Positions 62,160-64,000 of a stretch of DNA of 64,000 nt are shown piece by piece. Under the pieces are notes generated by a model. The model worked only from the letters and a program-made list of their open reading frames with translations. It did not search any database and had not been told where the DNA came from. The first letter of the stretch is position 1. Each line of letters starts with the position of its first letter. A program made the translations under genes and the position numbers. Source of the DNA: an uncultured Bacteroidia bacterium (GTDB lineage Bacteria; Bacteroidota; Bacteroidia; Bacteroidales; UBA932); contig CACZMF010000005.1 of NCBI GenBank assembly GCA_902782225.1, positions 186,001 through 250,000 on the forward strand, given 5' to 3'.

Positions 62160-64000
62160 TTACTTCACTCTCTTGAGGACAAACTGCCAGGCAATGCTTC
62201 CGCCGTTGTTGCCCGTGGCCGTGAAGCTCATGAGCACGAGCTTGTCGGCGGTGTATTCCTTGACGTAGAGATAAGGCTCATCCACGAAGGCGTTGTTGGG
62301 CACATAGGAGAAGATTGCTCCAGGAGCAAGCTTGATCACGTCGTAGTCGCCTATGGATGTCAGCTCGTAGTCGAAAGTGGCCTTGTCGGTCTTGATACGG
62401 AAGTCGTCGCCGTAGGGAGAATCGACCTTGCGGTCGTTGTAGGCGGTCACGTCCTTGTTGATGTATGTCATTCCGTCGGACGGGTCGATGGTGTACTTGC
62501 CGTCGGCCGTGAAAGTGACCACATCGTCATACATGGAGGCGTTGTCCTTGCAGTGGGCTTCGCCGGACCACCATCCAAGAGGATTGGCGAGGGTCTCGCC
62601 GCAGCCGAAGTGGCCGTTCACGTCGGGATCCCAGGTCCAGGAGCCGACAATCGCCTCGTCCACGCTGCCCGGATCGGCCGGAGCGTCGCCCTGGCCCTCC
62701 TTCGGACGGAGGATGATCTGCCATGAGATTCCCTCGTAGACGGCCACGAGAACCAGGCGCTCGCTTGTCATTTCCTTGATATGCAGGCGGTTGGGCTGAT
62801 CGTCAATGACTCCCGCATTGGGGATGTAGCCGAAGAGCACGCCGGCGGGAAGCTCGATGTAGGGAGCGATGTCGTCTTCGTCAAGCACATAGGTGGCTTC
62901 CTGCCTTTCGGCGGGAGCGTCGTAGTCGTTGCCGTCGCCGGAATAGAGTTCGGCATGGTAGCCTGAATCCTTGTTGGCATAGACCACGCCGTCGGCACCC
63001 GGATCGAAGACATATCTGCCGTCGGCGAAGAAGGTGAGTTCATCATCCTTCACGCCCCAGGCGTCCTTGTCGTGAGGCACTGCGCTCCACCATTCGGTGG
63101 CGGCTGCGAAACTGCTGCCGCAGCCCATATAGCCCTGGGTCTCATTGTCGTAAACCCAAGTCTTGCTGGTCTGGCCGAAGAGAGGGTTGGATTCGTCAGC
63201 GCCTCCCTTGGGACGGAAGATCAGCTGCCAGGCGATGCCGTCGAACTTGGCTGCGAGCACCATACGCTCGGCGGAGAGTTCCTTGATATACAGGTGGGTA
63301 GGCTCTTTGAGCACGGCGGAATGGGGCACGTAGCTGAAGAGTATGCCGGCAGGAAGTTCGATGTAGTCGCCGTCGGCGTCCGAGCCGAGGGTGTATGTGG
63401 AGGTCTGGGCCTCGGCGGGTGCGTCGTAGTCGTTGCCGTCGCCGGAGTAGAGTTCAGCGTGGTAGCCGGAATCCTTGTTGACATAGACCAGGCCGTCGGG
63501 ACCGGGGTTGAAGGCGTATTTGCCATCCTTGAAGAAGGTGATCTCGTCGTCGGTCACGCCCCAGGCGTCCTTGTCGTGGGGCACTGCGCTCCACCACTCG
63601 GTGGGATTGCCGACACCGGAGCCGCAGCCCATATAGCCCTGCACCTCGTTGTCGAGCACCCAGGTCTTGCTTTCCTTGCCGAACAGGGGGTCTTCCTTGC
63701 CGGCGACGGAGCCCTCGGGCACGAATTCATAATAGAAGGAAATGCCGTCGGCATTGGCGGGAGTCTTCGCCGTGGCCATGAGCTGAAGCTTCTTCTTCAT
63801 GGCGCTGGTCTTGGTCTCAAGCACCTGATAGCGGGGGCTTTCGACGAGGGACTTGTGGACCACGTATGACAGGATGCTGCCCGGATCGAGCACGAGGAAG
63901 ATCTCCTCGATTCCGGCATCGTTCCAGCTGTTCTTGAAAGTGTAGCCGGTGGTCTTCTGTTCGGCGGGGAACAGGTAGTCGTCATCCAGCTGGGCGTGGC
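62160..64000 (-). CDS. Repeat-built surface glycan-binding-type protein, N-terminus beyond the right edge
   Basis: The open frame continues through base 64000, so the start is outside; a GTG at 63893 is internal. The visible 613 residues consist of at least three homologous units of about 150-170 residues plus part of another. Each has TW-x(6)-G-[YH]-[MF]-GCG, a WWS-[AG]-x-[PA]-H-[DC]-KD segment, DGKY-x-[FI]-[ND]-P, Y-[VAI]-NKD and F-[SG]-Y-[VI]-P, and ends with a [IV]-[AS]-WQ-[LIF]-[IV]-[FL]-[RK] strand. No catalytic residues are apparent. Its place directly upstream of GH16, GH3 and GH30 genes suggests a SusE/SusF-like or other surface glycan-binding protein. It is adjacent to the GH16 start. 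Confidence 0.75.
   Translation of the reverse strand, partial: HAQLDDDYLFPAEQKTTGYTFKNSWNDAGIEEIFLVLDPGSILSYVVHKSLVESPRYQVLETKTSAMKKKLQLMATAKTPANADGISFYYEFVPEGSVAGKEDPLFGKESKTWVLDNEVQGYMGCGSGVGNPTEWWSAVPHDKDAWGVTDDEITFFKDGKYAFNPGPDGLVYVNKDSGYHAELYSGDGNDYDAPAEAQTSTYTLGSDADGDYIELPAGILFSYVPHSAVLKEPTHLYIKELSAERMVLAAKFDGIAWQLIFRPKGGADESNPLFGQTSKTWVYDNETQGYMGCGSSFAAATEWWSAVPHDKDAWGVKDDELTFFADGRYVFDPGADGVVYANKDSGYHAELYSGDGNDYDAPAERQEATYVLDEDDIAPYIELPAGVLFGYIPNAGVIDDQPNRLHIKEMTSERLVLVAVYEGISWQIILRPKEGQGDAPADPGSVDEAIVGSWTWDPDVNGHFGCGETLANPLGWWSGEAHCKDNASMYDDVVTFTADGKYTIDPSDGMTYINKDVTAYNDRKVDSPYGDDFRIKTDKATFDYELTSIGDYDVIKLAPGAIFSYVPNNAFVDEPYLYVKEYTADKLVLMSFTATGNNGGSIAWQFVLKRVK

Overview
The window is a gene-dense, GC-rich chromosomal segment from a member of the Bacteroidota, most likely the order Bacteroidales. 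The evidence is the SusC/SusD pair driven by an ECF sigma/FecR couple, BACON-domain lipoproteins, Bacteroidota-type promoters (TTTG, about 20 bases, TAnnTTTG), a TPR-AraC regulator, and a GH57/GT4/debranching/GlgB glycogen locus. Genus cannot be fixed from the sequence alone. Almost everything is on the minus strand.

Layout from left to right. 1-10968: a polysaccharide-utilisation-type operon read leftwards (ECF sigma factor, FecR, SusC with STN domain, SusD, a BACON/beta-helix/phosphodiester-glycosidase lipoprotein, and a second BACON/beta-helix lipoprotein that is frameshifted and leaves the left edge). 11032-16937: an endonuclease/exonuclease/phosphatase lipoprotein, a large surface lipoprotein with MF-x(2)-C repeats preceded by a 43-residue small protein, a divergent TPR-AraC regulator, and a small secreted protein that has lost a normal start codon. 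17131-19225: an AT-richer island with a Phd/YefM-YoeB toxin-antitoxin pair and a two-domain TonB-C-like protein, punctuated by three copies of a 47-base hairpin repeat. 19294-26111: a cyclophilin, tRNA-Gln, ispF and a complete Rnf complex operon (rseC-rnfB-C-D-G-E-A). 26111-39042: housekeeping genes including dnaB, a zinc-ribbon coiled-coil protein, merR, two M23 peptidases, a MATE exporter, an unusual LptF/G-Fmt fusion, alaS and ribF.

39033-50854: glycogen/alpha-glucan metabolism (phosphorylase, GH57, GT4 synthase, debranching enzyme, branching enzyme) joined to xseB-xseA, and interrupted by an AT-rich tandem pair of paralogous lipoproteins (41626-42944). 50855-51538 is a repeat-rich non-coding stretch beside an alpha/beta hydrolase that itself carries an in-frame repeat expansion. 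51539-55637: hydrolase, der, a small membrane protein, prs and engB.

55708-64000: a second glycan operon read leftwards from beyond the right edge. It holds a repeat-built surface lipoprotein (partial), GH16, GH3, a CotH-family lipoprotein and GH30, a combination that fits breakdown of a beta-1,3/1,6-glucan.

The most notable observations are the in-frame fusion of an LPS-export permease to methionyl-tRNA formyltransferase, the repeat expansion next to the nucleophile of the hydrolase at 51.5 kb, several long intergenic palindromes, the dispersed 47-base hairpin family, and the small-protein/lipoprotein/TPR-AraC divergon.
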